Notes: a model not told the origin generated them from the letters alone. A DNA stretch of 64,000 nt from Rhodanobacteraceae bacterium (GCA_004299705.1 SCQS01000060.1:1-64000); one strand, 5' to 3'; shown: positions 34,867 to 44,585, numbered from the stretch's first letter. Numbers and translations: made by a program.

Positions 34867-35227
34867 CCGGAACCCTGAGCACGCTGGCGTAAGGCTTGCC
34901 GTCCTTCACGCCCGCCGCATAGCGCCAATGCCGAGCCGCAGCTTCTGCAGCCCGATCCAGCGCCGGGTAGCCGCTCGATCTTTGCACCTTGACGTCGCTG
35001 ACCCGACTCCGCGTGTCGACGAACACATCGAGCACTACCGTGCCCTGATGATGCGCGGTTACCGCGGTCATTGGATAACGTGGCGGGTGCGCGTTCTTGT
35101 ACGTCATGTCGATGGCGGGGAAATGATCGCCAGCCGGAAGCACCGGCGAAACTGCACACCCTGCGATTCCCGCGACGCAGAACGCGGCTGCCAACAAGCA
35201 CCCCCTGTCAAGCCAACGCATCGCCAT
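34850..35227 (-). CDS. TonB C-terminal-like lipoprotein
   Basis: About 125 aa. Signal peptide with lipobox AGIAGC, then a TonB-type C-terminal domain (NAHPPRYPMTAVTAHHQGTVVLDVFVDTRSRV, quoted in part as PPRYPMTAVTAHHQG; DRAAEAAARHWRY). It lacks the Pro-rich spacer and membrane anchor of true TonB, so it is probably not an energy transducer. ATG 35227 chosen; ATG 35221 possible. Its 3' end overlaps the phospholipase D-like gene by 17 bp, convergent. Confidence 0.75.
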
Positions 35228-35278
35228 GGCGCCCCCCTGATTCCAGCCCCAACCGGGCGCCTTCATACTACGCCCATC

Positions 35279-36634
35279 ATGATCGAGGCATCACCGCAGA
35301 CAGATACCCCGCGCCACGTGCTGACGCCTTCCGCCCTCAACCGGCTGGTGCGCGAGCTGATCGAGGGCGCGCTGCCGATGATCTGGATCGAGGGCGAGAT
35401 CAGCAATTTCATGCGCGCCGCATCCGGGCACTGGTACTTCTCGCTGAAGGACGCCGCCGCCGAGGTGCGCTGCGCGATGTTCGCGCGCGAGAACACGCGG
35501 CTGCGCTTTCGTCCGGGCAACGGCAGCAAGGTGCTGGCACGCGCGCGGGTCAGCTTGTACGAGGCGCGCGGCAGCTTCCAGTTGATCGTCGAGCAGATGG
35601 AAGACGCCGGCGAAGGCGCGTTGCGGCGGGCGTTCGAACAATTGAAAGCCAAGTTGCAGGCGGAAGGCCTGTTCGACGAAGCACGCAAGCGCGCACTGCC
35701 CGCGTTCCCGCGCCGCATCGGCGTGGTCACTTCCGCCAGCGGTGCCGCGATTCGCGACGTGCTGTCGGTGGCGCGGCGGTGTTTCGCGCTGACCGAAATC
35801 GACGTGTTGCCGGTACTGGTGCAGGGCGCCGAAGCGCCCGCACAAATCGCGGCGATGCTGGGCAAGGCCGCGCGCGCCGGCCGTTACGACCTGCTGCTGC
35901 TGACCCGCGGCGGTGGTTCACTGGAAGACCTCGCCGCCTTCAACGACGAAGCCGTCGCACGCGCGATCGCGGCCAGCCCGGTTCCGGTAGTGTCGGCGGT
36001 CGGTCACGAGATCGATTTTTCGATCAGCGATTTCGTCGCCGACCTGCGCGCGCCCACGCCATCGGCCGCAGCGGAGCTGATCCTGCCCGACGGCGAAGCG
36101 CTCGCGCGCACGCTGGCGCAACTGGCAACACGCTTGCGCAACGTGTGGCACCGCCGTACGCAAGACGCGATGCAACAACTGGATCACCTTGCGACCCGCC
36201 TCAATGCGCAACGCCCACAGCAACGCCTTGCCGATGGTCGCGAGCGCATGCAGGCGCTGCACGCGCGCCTGCTGCGCGCGCAATCGTTGACGCACGAACG
36301 CGCCGCCGCCCGACTCGTCCGCGCGCACGATCGCCTGCTCGCACAACACCCGCAGGCCCGCTTGCGGCAGCTCGCGCAGCGCAACGCCGACCTGCGCCAG
36401 CGCCTGACGCTGGCCTGGTCGCGCGGCGCGGAACGCCAGGCGCGGCGGCTCAAGGAACTGGCACGCGCCCTGAACGCCGTCAGCCCGCTGGAAGTCCTGC
36501 AACGCGGCTACGCGATCCTGTTCGACGAGCACGGCGGCGTGGTGCGTTCCGTGCACGGCGTCGCGCCCGCTGCACGCTTGCGCGCCCGGCTGGCCGATGG
36601 CGAGCTTCCGCTGCGTGTCGAAAGCGAGAAATAA
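35279..36634 (+). CDS. xseA: Exodeoxyribonuclease VII large subunit
   Basis: 451 aa, degrades single-stranded DNA with XseB in the cytoplasm. OB-fold N-terminus (LIEGALPMIWIEGEISNF; GHWYFSLKDAAAEVRCAMF), catalytic domain (RIGVVTSASGAAIRDVL; LLTRGGGSLEDLAAFND; VGHEIDFSISDFVADLRAPTPSAAAE, quoted in part), then a long coiled coil and the C-terminal VLQRGYAIL. ATG 35279 is chosen because the family N-terminus (VLTPSALNRLVRELIE) follows directly. xseB is not in the window. Confidence 0.97.
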   Translation: MIEASPQTDTPRHVLTPSALNRLVRELIEGALPMIWIEGEISNFMRAASGHWYFSLKDAAAEVRCAMFARENTRLRFRPGNGSKVLARARVSLYEARGSFQLIVEQMEDAGEGALRRAFEQLKAKLQAEGLFDEARKRALPAFPRRIGVVTSASGAAIRDVLSVARRCFALTEIDVLPVLVQGAEAPAQIAAMLGKAARAGRYDLLLLTRGGGSLEDLAAFNDEAVARAIAASPVPVVSAVGHEIDFSISDFVADLRAPTPSAAAELILPDGEALARTLAQLATRLRNVWHRRTQDAMQQLDHLATRLNAQRPQQRLADGRERMQALHARLLRAQSLTHERAAARLVRAHDRLLAQHPQARLRQLAQRNADLRQRLTLAWSRGAERQARRLKELARALNAVSPLEVLQRGYAILFDEHGGVVRSVHGVAPAARLRARLADGELPLRVESEK

Positions 36635-36638
36635 GCCG

Positions 36639-36712
36639 GACACGGATCAACGCGGATGTACACGGATTCAACACGGCCCATCGGTGATGATCCGTGTGGA
36701 TCCGTGTCAACT
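36639..36712. repeat. Short inverted repeat with CACGGATC motifs
   Basis: GACACGGATCAACGCGGAT on one side and ATCCGTGTGGATCCGTGTC on the other form an imperfect hairpin in the xseA-aldehyde dehydrogenase gap. This is a different type from the other dispersed repeats and may act as a terminator for xseA. Confidence 0.55.
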
Positions 36713-36740
36713 GCTTTTCGTGCCATCCAGGAAGAACCCC

Positions 36741-38189
36741 ATGCCCAAGACAGCGCAACTGCAACCCCGCTATCCCTATTACCTCGCCAACAAACCGGTC
36801 GCGCCCAATGCCGACCTGCCGGTGCTGGACAAATATTCCGGCAAGATCGCGACACGCGTGGCGCTGGCCGATGCGAAAACCATCGATGCCGCGATCGGCG
36901 CCGCCGCCAAGGCCGCCGCACCCATGGCCGCGCTGAAGCCGTATCAGCGCCGCGCGGTGCTGGAACATTGCATCGAAGCCTTTGCTGCTCGCAAGGATGA
37001 TCTTGCCTACGCGCTGTGCGTCGAGGCCGGCAAGCCGATCAAGGATGCGCAAGGCGAGGCCGAGCGCCTGATCGACACCTTCCGCATTGCCGCCGACGAA
37101 TCCACCCGCATCGACGGCGAGATCGTCAATCTCGAAATTTCCGCGCGCACCCGTGGCTACCGCGGCTTCGTCAAGCGCGTGCCATTGGGGCCATGCTCCT
37201 TCATCACGCCGTTCAACTTTCCGCTGAACCTGGTTGCCCACAAGGTTGCGCCCGCGATCGCGGCGGGTTGTCCGTTCGTGCTCAAGCCGTCCGAACGCAC
37301 CCCGATCGGCGCGCTGATCATCGGTGAAGTGCTGGCGGAAACCGATCTGCCCAAGGGCGCGTTTTCGATCCTGCCGTGCAACGTCGGGGATGCCGATCCC
37401 TTCGTGACCGACGAGCGTCTGAAACTGCTGTCGTTCACCGGCGGCCAGGTCGGCTGGGAACTGAAGGCACGCGCCGGGCGCAAGAAGGTGGTGCTGGAAC
37501 TTGGCGGTAACGCCGCGTGCATCGTCGATGCCGACCAGAAAGCGCGCCTCGACTTCGTGATCGCGCGTTTGATTTCCGGCAGCTTCTATCAATCCGGCCA
37601 GAGTTGCATTGGCGTGCAACGGATATTGGTGCACGCCTCGCTGTATGCCGAGGTGCGCAAGCGTTTCGTCGCCGCGACCAGGAAGCTGAAGGCCGGCGAT
37701 CCGAAAGACCCGGAAACTTTCCTCGGGCCGATGATCGACGAGGCCGCGGCCAAGCGCCTCGAAGGCTGGATCAACGAGGCCAGGAAGGTCGGCGCCAAAA
37801 TCCTGTGTGGCGGCGGGCGTCGCGGCAACATGCTGGAAGCGACCGTGCTGGAAAACGTGCCGCACACCGCCAGGCTCAACCGCATGGAAGCCTTCGGCCC
37901 GGTCGCGCTGCTGGAACCGTTCGAGGAGTTCGATGCCGCGCTCGCCACGGTCAACAACTCCGACTACGGCCTGCAGGCCGGCCTGTTCACCGACAACCTG
38001 AGCCACGCGATGCGGGCCTGGGACAAGTTGGCGGAAGGCGGCGTGGTGGTGGGCGACATCCCGAGTTTTCGTGTGGACAACATGCCCTACGGTGGCGTGA
38101 AGCTGTCGGGTTTCGGGCGCGAAGGCATCCGTTACGCGATCGAGGATATGACCGAGCGCAGGTTGCTGGTGATTCGCGATTCCGACTGA
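36741..38189 (+). CDS. NAD(P)-dependent aldehyde dehydrogenase
   Basis: 482 aa. The catalytic Glu253 (LELGGNA) and Cys289 (SGQSCIG) are present, as are the cofactor-site ITPFNFPLN and KPSERTPIG. It oxidises an aldehyde to an acid; the sequence resembles the lactaldehyde/glyceraldehyde-3-phosphate branch, but the substrate cannot be fixed. GGAAGAACCCC precedes the ATG. It stands alone between repeats, so it is probably a single-gene transcript. Confidence 0.9.
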   Translation: MPKTAQLQPRYPYYLANKPVAPNADLPVLDKYSGKIATRVALADAKTIDAAIGAAAKAAAPMAALKPYQRRAVLEHCIEAFAARKDDLAYALCVEAGKPIKDAQGEAERLIDTFRIAADESTRIDGEIVNLEISARTRGYRGFVKRVPLGPCSFITPFNFPLNLVAHKVAPAIAAGCPFVLKPSERTPIGALIIGEVLAETDLPKGAFSILPCNVGDADPFVTDERLKLLSFTGGQVGWELKARAGRKKVVLELGGNAACIVDADQKARLDFVIARLISGSFYQSGQSCIGVQRILVHASLYAEVRKRFVAATRKLKAGDPKDPETFLGPMIDEAAAKRLEGWINEARKVGAKILCGGGRRGNMLEATVLENVPHTARLNRMEAFGPVALLEPFEEFDAALATVNNSDYGLQAGLFTDNLSHAMRAWDKLAEGGVVVGDIPSFRVDNMPYGGVKLSGFGREGIRYAIEDMTERRLLVIRDSD

Positions 38190-38252
38190 GTAGCCTTCTT
38201 CCCTCCCCCTTCGGGATCTGATTAGCGCTATACCTCGGCAAGCAACATGTCC

Positions 38253-38453
38253 CATCATTCCGGGGTGGTCTGCAGCTTCACCGCAGGCCGAACCCGACTG
38301 CGTCTGCAGGGACTGCAAACGCGAACGCCGCAGGCAGCCCGAAGGGTGAGCGCCGAGGATGGCGCGAGTCATCCTGCGGTTCGCTCCGGGTACCTTCCAA
38401 GGCAGATTCCGGGTTCGATCACCGATACAGCCGGTGATCGCCCCGGAATGACG
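38253..38453. repeat. Dispersed palindromic element, family A (long form)
   Basis: About 200 bp beginning CATCATTCCGGGG and ending CCCCGGAATGACG, with an extra insertion of CGAACCCGACTGCG... compared with the other copies. It fills most of the 314-bp gap between the aldehyde dehydrogenase and the ABC exporter; the promoter of the exporter must be in the remainder. Confidence 0.75.
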
Positions 38454-38503
38454 ACAAATTTTCCATATCTGGAAACCAACCAAGCCGCCCCCATGTCGTG
38501 GCG

Positions 38504-40279
38504 ATGACCGAACCATCCAATCGCGACCGCAAGCGCCCCACCCGCCAACTGGCCGCGCTGGGCGCGCTTTGGCCGTACATGCGTCGGCACCGGGCGCTCG
38601 CGGCCGGCTGGTTGTTCTTCCTCGCGCTGTCCTCGGCGGCCACGCTGGCGTTGCCGCTCGCGGTGCGCAACATGATCGACCGCGGCTTTGCCAGCCACGA
38701 CGCCGCGTTGATCAACGGGACTTTCATCGCGCTGTTCGTGCTGGCGCTGGTGCTGGCGATCTCGACCGCGGCGCGTTATTTCTGCATCACGCTGCTGGGC
38801 GAACGCGCGATCGCGGCGCTGCGCGACCTGCTGTATTCGCGCATCATCCGGCTGGACGTGGCGTTCTACGAAAAGACCCGCGTGGGCGAGCTGATCTCGC
38901 GGCTAGGCACGGACACCGAAGTGGTACAGACCCTGATCGGTTCCAGCGTCTCGGTCGCGCTGCGCAGCGTGGTGATGGTGATCGGCGCGGCCGCATTGAT
39001 GGTTTGGACCAGCCCGCGCCTCGCCGGTTTGACGGCATTGGTGATTCCGGTCGTGATCGTCCCGATCGCGTTGTACGGTCGGCGTTTGACACGCCTTTCC
39101 CGCAGCAACCAGGACCGCATCGCCGATACCAGCGCGATCGCCAACGAAACCCTCAACGCGGTGCACGCGGTGAAGGCCTATGCGCGTGAAGACATCGAGA
39201 GCGCGCGTTATGCCGAAGCGGTGCAACGTGCATTGCGCGCGGCACAGAAGCGCATCACCGCCCGCGCGATCCTGACCGGCGGCGTGATCGTGCTGGTGTT
39301 CAGTGCGGTCACGCTGGTGCTGTGGGCCGGCGCGCGCGACGTGCTGGCCGGCACCATCAACGCCGGCCTCGTCACCCAGTTCGCGCTGTACGCGGTGATG
39401 GCGGCCGGTTCGGTCGGCGCGCTGGGCGGCGTGTGGGGCGACGTGCTGCGCGCGGCCGGCTCGATGGGCCGGATCAGCGAGCTGCTGGCCGAACGCCCGT
39501 CGATCGCCGACCCCGCCGAACCCGCGCACCTGCCCGTACCGGCACGCGACGAGATCGCCTTCGAGCATGTCGAGTTCCGCTACCCCACGCGGCTGGACAC
39601 GCCCGCACTGCACGATTTCAACCTGCGCATCCGCGCGGGTGAAACCGTGGCGCTGGTCGGCCCATCCGGCGCCGGCAAAAGCACGGTGTTCAACCTGCTG
39701 CTGCGTTTCCACGATCCCCAGCGCGGCCGCATCACGCTGGATGGCGTGGACCTGCGTGCCCTGAAGCTGGCCGAGCTGCGCGGCGCGCTGGCGCTGGTGC
39801 CGCAGGAAACGGTGATCTTCGGGGCCAGTGCGGGGGACAACATCCGCTTCGGATGCGCCGATGCCGACGACGAATCGGTACGCACTGCGGCACGTGCGGC
39901 CGAGGCCTTCGGGTTCCTCAGCGAGCAGCCGGAAGGATTCGCCACCGAACTGGGCGAGCGCGGCGTACGCCTTTCCGGCGGCCAGCGCCAGCGCGTGGCG
40001 ATCGCCCGCGCGATCCTGAAGGACGCGCCGGTGCTGCTGCTGGACGAGGCCACGTCCAGCCTCGACGCGCAATCGGAAGCCGCGATCCAGTCCGCGCTGG
40101 AACGCGCGGGCCGCGGGCGCACCACGCTGGTGATCGCGCACCGTCTGGCTACCGTGCAACGTGCGGACCGCATCGTGGTGATGGACCAGGGCCGCATCAT
40201 CGCCGACGGCAGCCATGACGCCTTGCTGCGCGAAGGTGGGCTGTATGCGGATTTGGCGCGGCTGCAGTTCGCGGCGTAG
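38504..40279 (+). CDS. ABC exporter, MsbA-like, fused membrane and ATPase domains
   Basis: 591 aa. Six membrane helices in the N-terminal half (for example ALAAGWLFFLALSSAATLAL; GTFIALFVLALVLAIST), then an ATPase domain with Walker A GPSGAGKST, signature LSGGQRQRVAIARA, Walker B VLLLDEATSSLD and H-loop IAHRLATV. Half-transporters of this type flip lipids or export drugs or peptides as homodimers. ATG 38504; an in-frame GTG at 38498 also exists. Substrate unknown. Confidence 0.93.
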   Translation: MTEPSNRDRKRPTRQLAALGALWPYMRRHRALAAGWLFFLALSSAATLALPLAVRNMIDRGFASHDAALINGTFIALFVLALVLAISTAARYFCITLLGERAIAALRDLLYSRIIRLDVAFYEKTRVGELISRLGTDTEVVQTLIGSSVSVALRSVVMVIGAAALMVWTSPRLAGLTALVIPVVIVPIALYGRRLTRLSRSNQDRIADTSAIANETLNAVHAVKAYAREDIESARYAEAVQRALRAAQKRITARAILTGGVIVLVFSAVTLVLWAGARDVLAGTINAGLVTQFALYAVMAAGSVGALGGVWGDVLRAAGSMGRISELLAERPSIADPAEPAHLPVPARDEIAFEHVEFRYPTRLDTPALHDFNLRIRAGETVALVGPSGAGKSTVFNLLLRFHDPQRGRITLDGVDLRALKLAELRGALALVPQETVIFGASAGDNIRFGCADADDESVRTAARAAEAFGFLSEQPEGFATELGERGVRLSGGQRQRVAIARAILKDAPVLLLDEATSSLDAQSEAAIQSALERAGRGRTTLVIAHRLATVQRADRIVVMDQGRIIADGSHDALLREGGLYADLARLQFAA

Positions 40280-40307
40280 GAAAACCCTGGTTCCTGCTTT
40301 GCCTGTA

Positions 40308-40380
40308 CGTGGTTCGATACCTGACCACGAACAGGTTTGGATACTTGTCCGTTCGTCCTGAGGTATCGAAGGACGAACGG
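40308..40380. repeat. Dispersed double-hairpin element, family B
   Basis: CGTGGT/ACCACG hairpin (40308-40329) and CCGTTCGTCC/GGACGAACGG hairpin (40349-40380), with the same TGAGGTATCGA loop as the 22231-22315 copy. It lies between the convergent exporter and cold-shock genes and may serve as a bidirectional terminator. Confidence 0.75.
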
Positions 40381-40410
40381 TCAGACAAGCCAGAGTGTTC
40401 TATCCGCCCG

Positions 40411-40635
40411 TCAAGCCGCCGACGCGGCCTCGTTTTCGCCGGTCACGTTCGCGGCCTGCATGCCCTTGGGGCCTTGCACGATCTCGAACTTGACGCGCTG
40501 GCCTTCCTTGAGGCTGCGGAAACCCTGCGCATGGATCGCGGAGAAATGCACGAACACATCCGCGCCGCCGCCGTCGGGGGTGATGAAGCCGAAGCCCTTG
40601 GCGTCGTTGAACCACTTCACGGTACCTACTGCCAT
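40411..40635 (-). CDS. Cold-shock domain protein
   Basis: 74 aa. RNA/DNA chaperone of the CspA family: [16 protein letters not shown] (RNP1) and VFVHFSAI (RNP2), ending in a short Ala-rich tail. ATG 40635 has an AGGA-like site (TCAGGAA) immediately upstream, and the 7 residues before it in the open frame are not part of the family. Transcribed convergently with the exporter. Confidence 0.96.
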   Translation of the reverse strand: MAVGTVKWFNDAKGFGFITPDGGGADVFVHFSAIHAQGFRSLKEGQRVKFEIVQGPKGMQAANVTGENEAASAA

Positions 40636-40745
40636 TTCCTGAACCCCTCTTCGCAACGATTTTCACCACGGCGCAAGCCGACCGTACGCACGAGTATCAG
40701 CCGCGTCCCATCCACACGCAAGCACCATTTCGTGACGGGGTTCGC

Positions 40746-41516
40746 TCAACCAGCGAGAAGTTCGCGCACGATGACCGGCACCTGCCCGGATGCGGCGGCA
40801 AGATGTGCGTGGATCTCATCGAGGCTGATCGGCGCATCCGGATCGGGCCCGCAACCGGCCGCCCAGTTGGCGACCACCGCGATGCAGGCATAGTCCATGC
40901 CGCGCTCGCGCGCCAGCGCCGCTTCCGGCATTCCGGTCATGCCGACCAAGTCGCAACCGTCGCGACGTAGCCGCGCAATTTCGGCCCGCGTTTCCAGGCG
41001 CGGGCCTTGCGTCGCGCCATAGCAACCGCCGGCGACCACCGCGACGCCAGCGCGCTTTGCCGCATCCAGCAGTCCACGCCGCAACGCGTCGCTGTACGGC
41101 TCACCGAATTCGATGTGCAGCACCGGCTCGCCATCGGCGTCGCAGAAACTGGAAATCCGTCCGGCGGTGTAATCGATCAACTGGTCCGGAATCGCCAGCA
41201 CCCGCGGGCCGATGTCGTGGCGGATGCCACCCACCGCATTGACGCCGACGATGCGACGGACTCCGAGTTCGTGCAACGCATCGATGTTGGCACGATAGTT
41301 GATACGGTGCGGCGCGATGGTGTGTCGCTCGCCATGCCGCGCCAGGAACGCGATGCGTTTGCCGGCCGCTTCGCCGGTTACGATCGCCGACGAAGGCTGG
41401 CCCCAACGCGTCGCAACCTCGTGCCGCTGCGTGTTTCGCAGGCCCGGAAAGGCATACACCCCGGTGCCGCCGATGATGGCGAGATCGATGGGTGGTGGAA
41501 ACGACTGGGCACTCAT
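40746..41516 (-). CDS. S-methyl-5'-thioinosine/-thioadenosine phosphorylase
   Basis: 256 aa. Purine nucleoside phosphorylase superfamily: IIGGTGVYAF, ARHGERHTIAPHRINYRAN (quoted in part as HGERHTIAPHRINYRAN), GVNAVGGI, QGPRLETRAEI, GMTGMPEAALARE. The last region decides base specificity: the MTGMPEA/NWAAG pattern resembles gamma-proteobacterial methylthioinosine phosphorylase. Works in methionine/purine salvage. It is downstream of hpt and nagZ in the same direction, separated from hpt by a repeat. Confidence 0.9.
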   Translation of the reverse strand: MSAQSFPPPIDLAIIGGTGVYAFPGLRNTQRHEVATRWGQPSSAIVTGEAAGKRIAFLARHGERHTIAPHRINYRANIDALHELGVRRIVGVNAVGGIRHDIGPRVLAIPDQLIDYTAGRISSFCDADGEPVLHIEFGEPYSDALRRGLLDAAKRAGVAVVAGGCYGATQGPRLETRAEIARLRRDGCDLVGMTGMPEAALARERGMDYACIAVVANWAAGCGPDPDAPISLDEIHAHLAAASGQVPVIVRELLAG

Positions 41517-41623
41517 CTTGTTGTCATCCGTTGGGAAGGGGTCGGAAGTGGGTCGTGGCGGCGCTGTGGCAAAGTCTTTCGCAAGCTTGCTTCCAAGCGG
41601 ATGTGTCGAGATCAAAATCTTCT

Positions 41624-41724
41624 GGTCCGCAAATGAACGCAAAGAACGCAAATAAGAGCAGAATCTGATTTCCTTTGTTTGAGCTTTCGCATTATTTGCG
41701 TTTATTCGCGTTCATTTGCGGACC
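41624..41724. repeat. Long inverted repeat with TTTGCG/CGCAAA motifs, family C
   Basis: About 32-nt arms (41624-41656 and 41692-41724) starting GGTCCGCAAATGAACGC and ending with the complement; each arm is itself made of short GAACGCAAA-type units. AT-rich compared with the surroundings. It lies between hpt and the phosphorylase gene and could attenuate read-through. Confidence 0.75.
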
Positions 41725-41744
41725 GCTCGGCTCTGGCGCTCACG

Positions 41745-42314
41745 CTACCCATCCCCCGCCCCCACTTCAGCCACGGCGTAAATCGCCGGCAGGTTGCGCC
41801 CCTGCCCGTAGTAATCCAGCCCGTAACCGAACACGTAGCGGTCGGGCACTTCCACGCCGACGAAATCGGCTTCAAGCCCCGGCACCCGGCGGTCGTGGCG
41901 CTTCACGCACAACACCGCGATCAGCACCCTGCGCGCACCTTGTTCGATGCAGTAATCACGCAGCGCGGCCAGCGTGTAACCTTCGTCCAGGATGTCATCG
42001 ACCAGGATCACGCTGCGCCCTGCCAGTTGCGTCTGTGGCCGATGCTTCCACTCGACGTCGTGTCCGACCGTGGCGCCGCGATAGCGGCTGGCGTGCACGT
42101 AATCGAATTCGAGATCGCTGTCGATCGCCAGCGCCAGGGGCGAGGCGAAAAACAGACCGCCGTTCATCACCGTCAGGAACACCGCGCGTTCACCCTGCAG
42201 GGCCGCAGTGATCCCGCCGCCCATGCGGGCGATCGCGGCTTCCAGCGCCTCTCGCCGATGCAGGCACTCGGCCTGCGGCAACACGGCCGCGAGTGGATGT
42301 TCCTGCGCACTCAT
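41745..42314 (-). CDS. hpt: Hypoxanthine-guanine phosphoribosyltransferase
   Basis: 189 aa. The PRPP-binding loop VILVDDILDEGYTL is complete, and MNGGLFFASPLAL and DYYGQGRNLPAIY match the purine phosphoribosyltransferases. Converts hypoxanthine and guanine to nucleotides; it could complete methylthioinosine salvage with the downstream phosphorylase. ATG 42314 overlaps nagZ by 4 bp. Confidence 0.94.
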   Translation of the reverse strand: MSAQEHPLAAVLPQAECLHRREALEAAIARMGGGITAALQGERAVFLTVMNGGLFFASPLALAIDSDLEFDYVHASRYRGATVGHDVEWKHRPQTQLAGRSVILVDDILDEGYTLAALRDYCIEQGARRVLIAVLCVKRHDRRVPGLEADFVGVEVPDRYVFGYGLDYYGQGRNLPAIYAVAEVGAGDG

Positions 42315-43327
42315 GCGCGGGCCGCCTCGGGCGCCGCAAGCGTGCGCAACGCAGCCACGTAACGCGCGTGCTGTGGATCGTCCTGCAAGGACTGCCAGGT
42401 TTCGGCGACGCTGCCGCACAAGCTCGCGATCTTTTCCGGCGCGCAAGGCTCGCGGCCGCGCACGCTCGCGATCGCCGCATCCACCATGGTCGGGTGGCAC
42501 ACCAGCACCAGGTCGCAACCGGCATCGAGGTGCGCCATGACGCGCTCGTCGATGCCGCCGGCGGATTCCGCCGCGGCCATGCCGACGTCGTCGCTGAACA
42601 CCACGCCGCGGAAACCGGGCTCGCCGCGCAACATGTCGATCCATGTTTTCGAATAGCCTGCCGCCAGCGCGTCCACCGCGGGATAGGTCACGTGCGCCAC
42701 CATCACCGCTTCGGCGCCGACCGCGATGCCTTCCACGAACGGCACCAGATCGTTGGCACGGATCACATCCAGCGGGCGCGGGTCGATTGCGGCCTGCAAA
42801 TGCGTGTCTTCGGGAATCGAGCCGTGTCCCGGGTAATGCTTCAACGTCGCGGCCATGCCGGCCAGCCGCATCCCGCGCACGTAGGCGGCGGCGAGCTCGG
42901 CCACCACCTGCGGATCGGCGTCGAACGCACGCTCGGCAATCACGCGGTTGCCGCGCGCCAGGTCGACGACCGGCGCAAACGACAGGTCGATGTCGCAGGC
43001 GCGCAGCTCGCTCGCCATCACGATCGCGTGCATTTCCGCCATCGCAATGCCGGCCTTGCGGTCGCGTCGATACAGCTCGCCGATCCGCGCCAGCGGCGGC
43101 AGCCGCGTGAAGCCCTCGCGGAAACGTTGCACCGGCCCGCCCTCGTGGTCCACGCAGACCACGAAGCGTTCGCCACGCAACTCGCGGATCGACGCCACAA
43201 GCGCCTGCAGCTGGTCGCGATCGGCGTAGTTGCGGGTGAACAGGATCGCGCCACTGACTTCCGGCGCCAGCAGGCGCACGCGTTCGTGCGCGGCGAGCTG
43301 CTTGCCTTCAAGGCCAACGATCAACAT
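42311..43327 (-). CDS. nagZ: Beta-N-acetylhexosaminidase NagZ
   Basis: 338 aa, glycoside hydrolase family 3 of the cytoplasm that removes GlcNAc from 1,6-anhydromuropeptides during cell-wall recycling. Motifs: GAILFTRNYADRDQLQALV, CVDHEGGPVQRFR, KHYPGHGSIPEDTH (catalytic His/Asp loop), VFSDDVGM (nucleophile Asp). The length matches. It is coupled to hpt. Confidence 0.97.
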   Translation of the reverse strand: MLIVGLEGKQLAAHERVRLLAPEVSGAILFTRNYADRDQLQALVASIRELRGERFVVCVDHEGGPVQRFREGFTRLPPLARIGELYRRDRKAGIAMAEMHAIVMASELRACDIDLSFAPVVDLARGNRVIAERAFDADPQVVAELAAAYVRGMRLAGMAATLKHYPGHGSIPEDTHLQAAIDPRPLDVIRANDLVPFVEGIAVGAEAVMVAHVTYPAVDALAAGYSKTWIDMLRGEPGFRGVVFSDDVGMAAAESAGGIDERVMAHLDAGCDLVLVCHPTMVDAAIASVRGREPCAPEKIASLCGSVAETWQSLQDDPQHARYVAALRTLAAPEAARA

Positions 43328-43376
43328 GCGGCACGATCCATGGAACGGCGGGCAAACCGGAATCCGCGATGATAAA

Positions 43377-44585
43377 TCACGCGGTGGGGAGCACGCGACA
43401 AATGAAGCCCTTCAGATAATCCGTTTCCGGGATCGCCGGATGCACCGGATGGTCCGGCGCCTGCTGCAGCGATTGCAGCACCTGTACGCCGCGGTCGAGG
43501 TGCCGCGCGCCCTTCTGCACCGCATCCAGCAAGGCCGCGCGCGGCATGTGGTACGAACACGAGCAGGTCACGAGGATGCCGTCGCGCGCCAACACCTGCA
43601 TTGCCAGTTCGTTGATGCGGCGATAGGCCAGCGCGCCTTCCTTCAGGTCTTTCCGGCGCTTGACGAACGCGGGCGGGTCGAGCACCACCACGTCGAAATG
43701 TTCACGCGCCTCGCGCAGTGCCTTCAGGTACTCGAACGCGTCCGCGCGTTCGGCACGCACGCGATCGGCGAGGCCGTTGTGCTCCGCGTTGCACCCGATC
43801 AGCTTCACCGCCGCTGCCGACGCATCCACGCAAGTGACATCTTTCGCGCCCATCGCCGCGGCGCGCAAGCCCCATCCGCCAAGGTAGGCGAACATGTCCA
43901 GCACCCGCGCGCCCTTGACGAACGGTGCCAACGCATCGCGATTCGCGCGCTGGTCGTAGAACCAGCCGGTCTTCTGGCCGCCGATCGCATCGACGGCAAA
44001 CTCCAGCCCGCCCTCGCGCACGCGCAACGCGCCGGGCGGATCGCCGAAGCCGACATCGGCATAGGGCATCAAGCCTTCCAGTTCGCGGATGCCGGCGTCG
44101 TTTTTCCAGAGCAGCGCGCGCGGCTTCAGCACCTTGCGCACCGCTTCCTCGACCTGCGGCTTCAGGCGTTCGATGCCCGCGGTGGTGGCCTGCGCCACGA
44201 CCACGTCGTCGAAACGATCCAGCGTCAGGCCCGGCACGCCATCGGATTCGCCGTACAACAAGCGATAGAACGGCTCCGCGTACAGGCGTTCGCGCAGGGC
44301 CAGCGAGACCTGCAGGCGGTGCGTCAGCAGCGATGCATCCAGCGGATGTTCCACCCCGCGCACCACCAACCGCGCACAGATCAGCGAATGCGGATTGACG
44401 TAGCCCACGCCAATCGGCTTGCCGCGCGCGTCCACGACCGCGCAGGCCTCGCCCGGCTCGAAGGCATTCAAGGGCGAGCGCGCCACGTCGACCTCGTTGG
44501 CGAACACCCACAGATGTCCGGCGCGCAGGCGCGCGTCCTCGCCACGCTTCAGGTACAACGCGGGGTATTCGGCGGGCTGGCTCAC
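43377..44585 (-). CDS. rlmI: 23S rRNA (cytosine-1962-C5)-methyltransferase RlmI
   Basis: 402 aa. The N-terminal PUA-like domain (LKRGEDARLRAGHLWVFANEVD, quoted in part), then a Rossmann methyltransferase with VLDMFAYLGGWGLRAAAMGA, DVVVLDPPAFVKRRKDL and the catalytic-Cys region CSCSYHM. GTG 44585 gives the family N-terminus and length (E. coli about 396 aa); the open frame extends to 44639. Divergent from the DUF255 gene. Confidence 0.94.
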   Translation of the reverse strand: MSQPAEYPALYLKRGEDARLRAGHLWVFANEVDVARSPLNAFEPGEACAVVDARGKPIGVGYVNPHSLICARLVVRGVEHPLDASLLTHRLQVSLALRERLYAEPFYRLLYGESDGVPGLTLDRFDDVVVAQATTAGIERLKPQVEEAVRKVLKPRALLWKNDAGIRELEGLMPYADVGFGDPPGALRVREGGLEFAVDAIGGQKTGWFYDQRANRDALAPFVKGARVLDMFAYLGGWGLRAAAMGAKDVTCVDASAAAVKLIGCNAEHNGLADRVRAERADAFEYLKALREAREHFDVVVLDPPAFVKRRKDLKEGALAYRRINELAMQVLARDGILVTCSCSYHMPRAALLDAVQKGARHLDRGVQVLQSLQQAPDHPVHPAIPETDYLKGFICRVLPTA

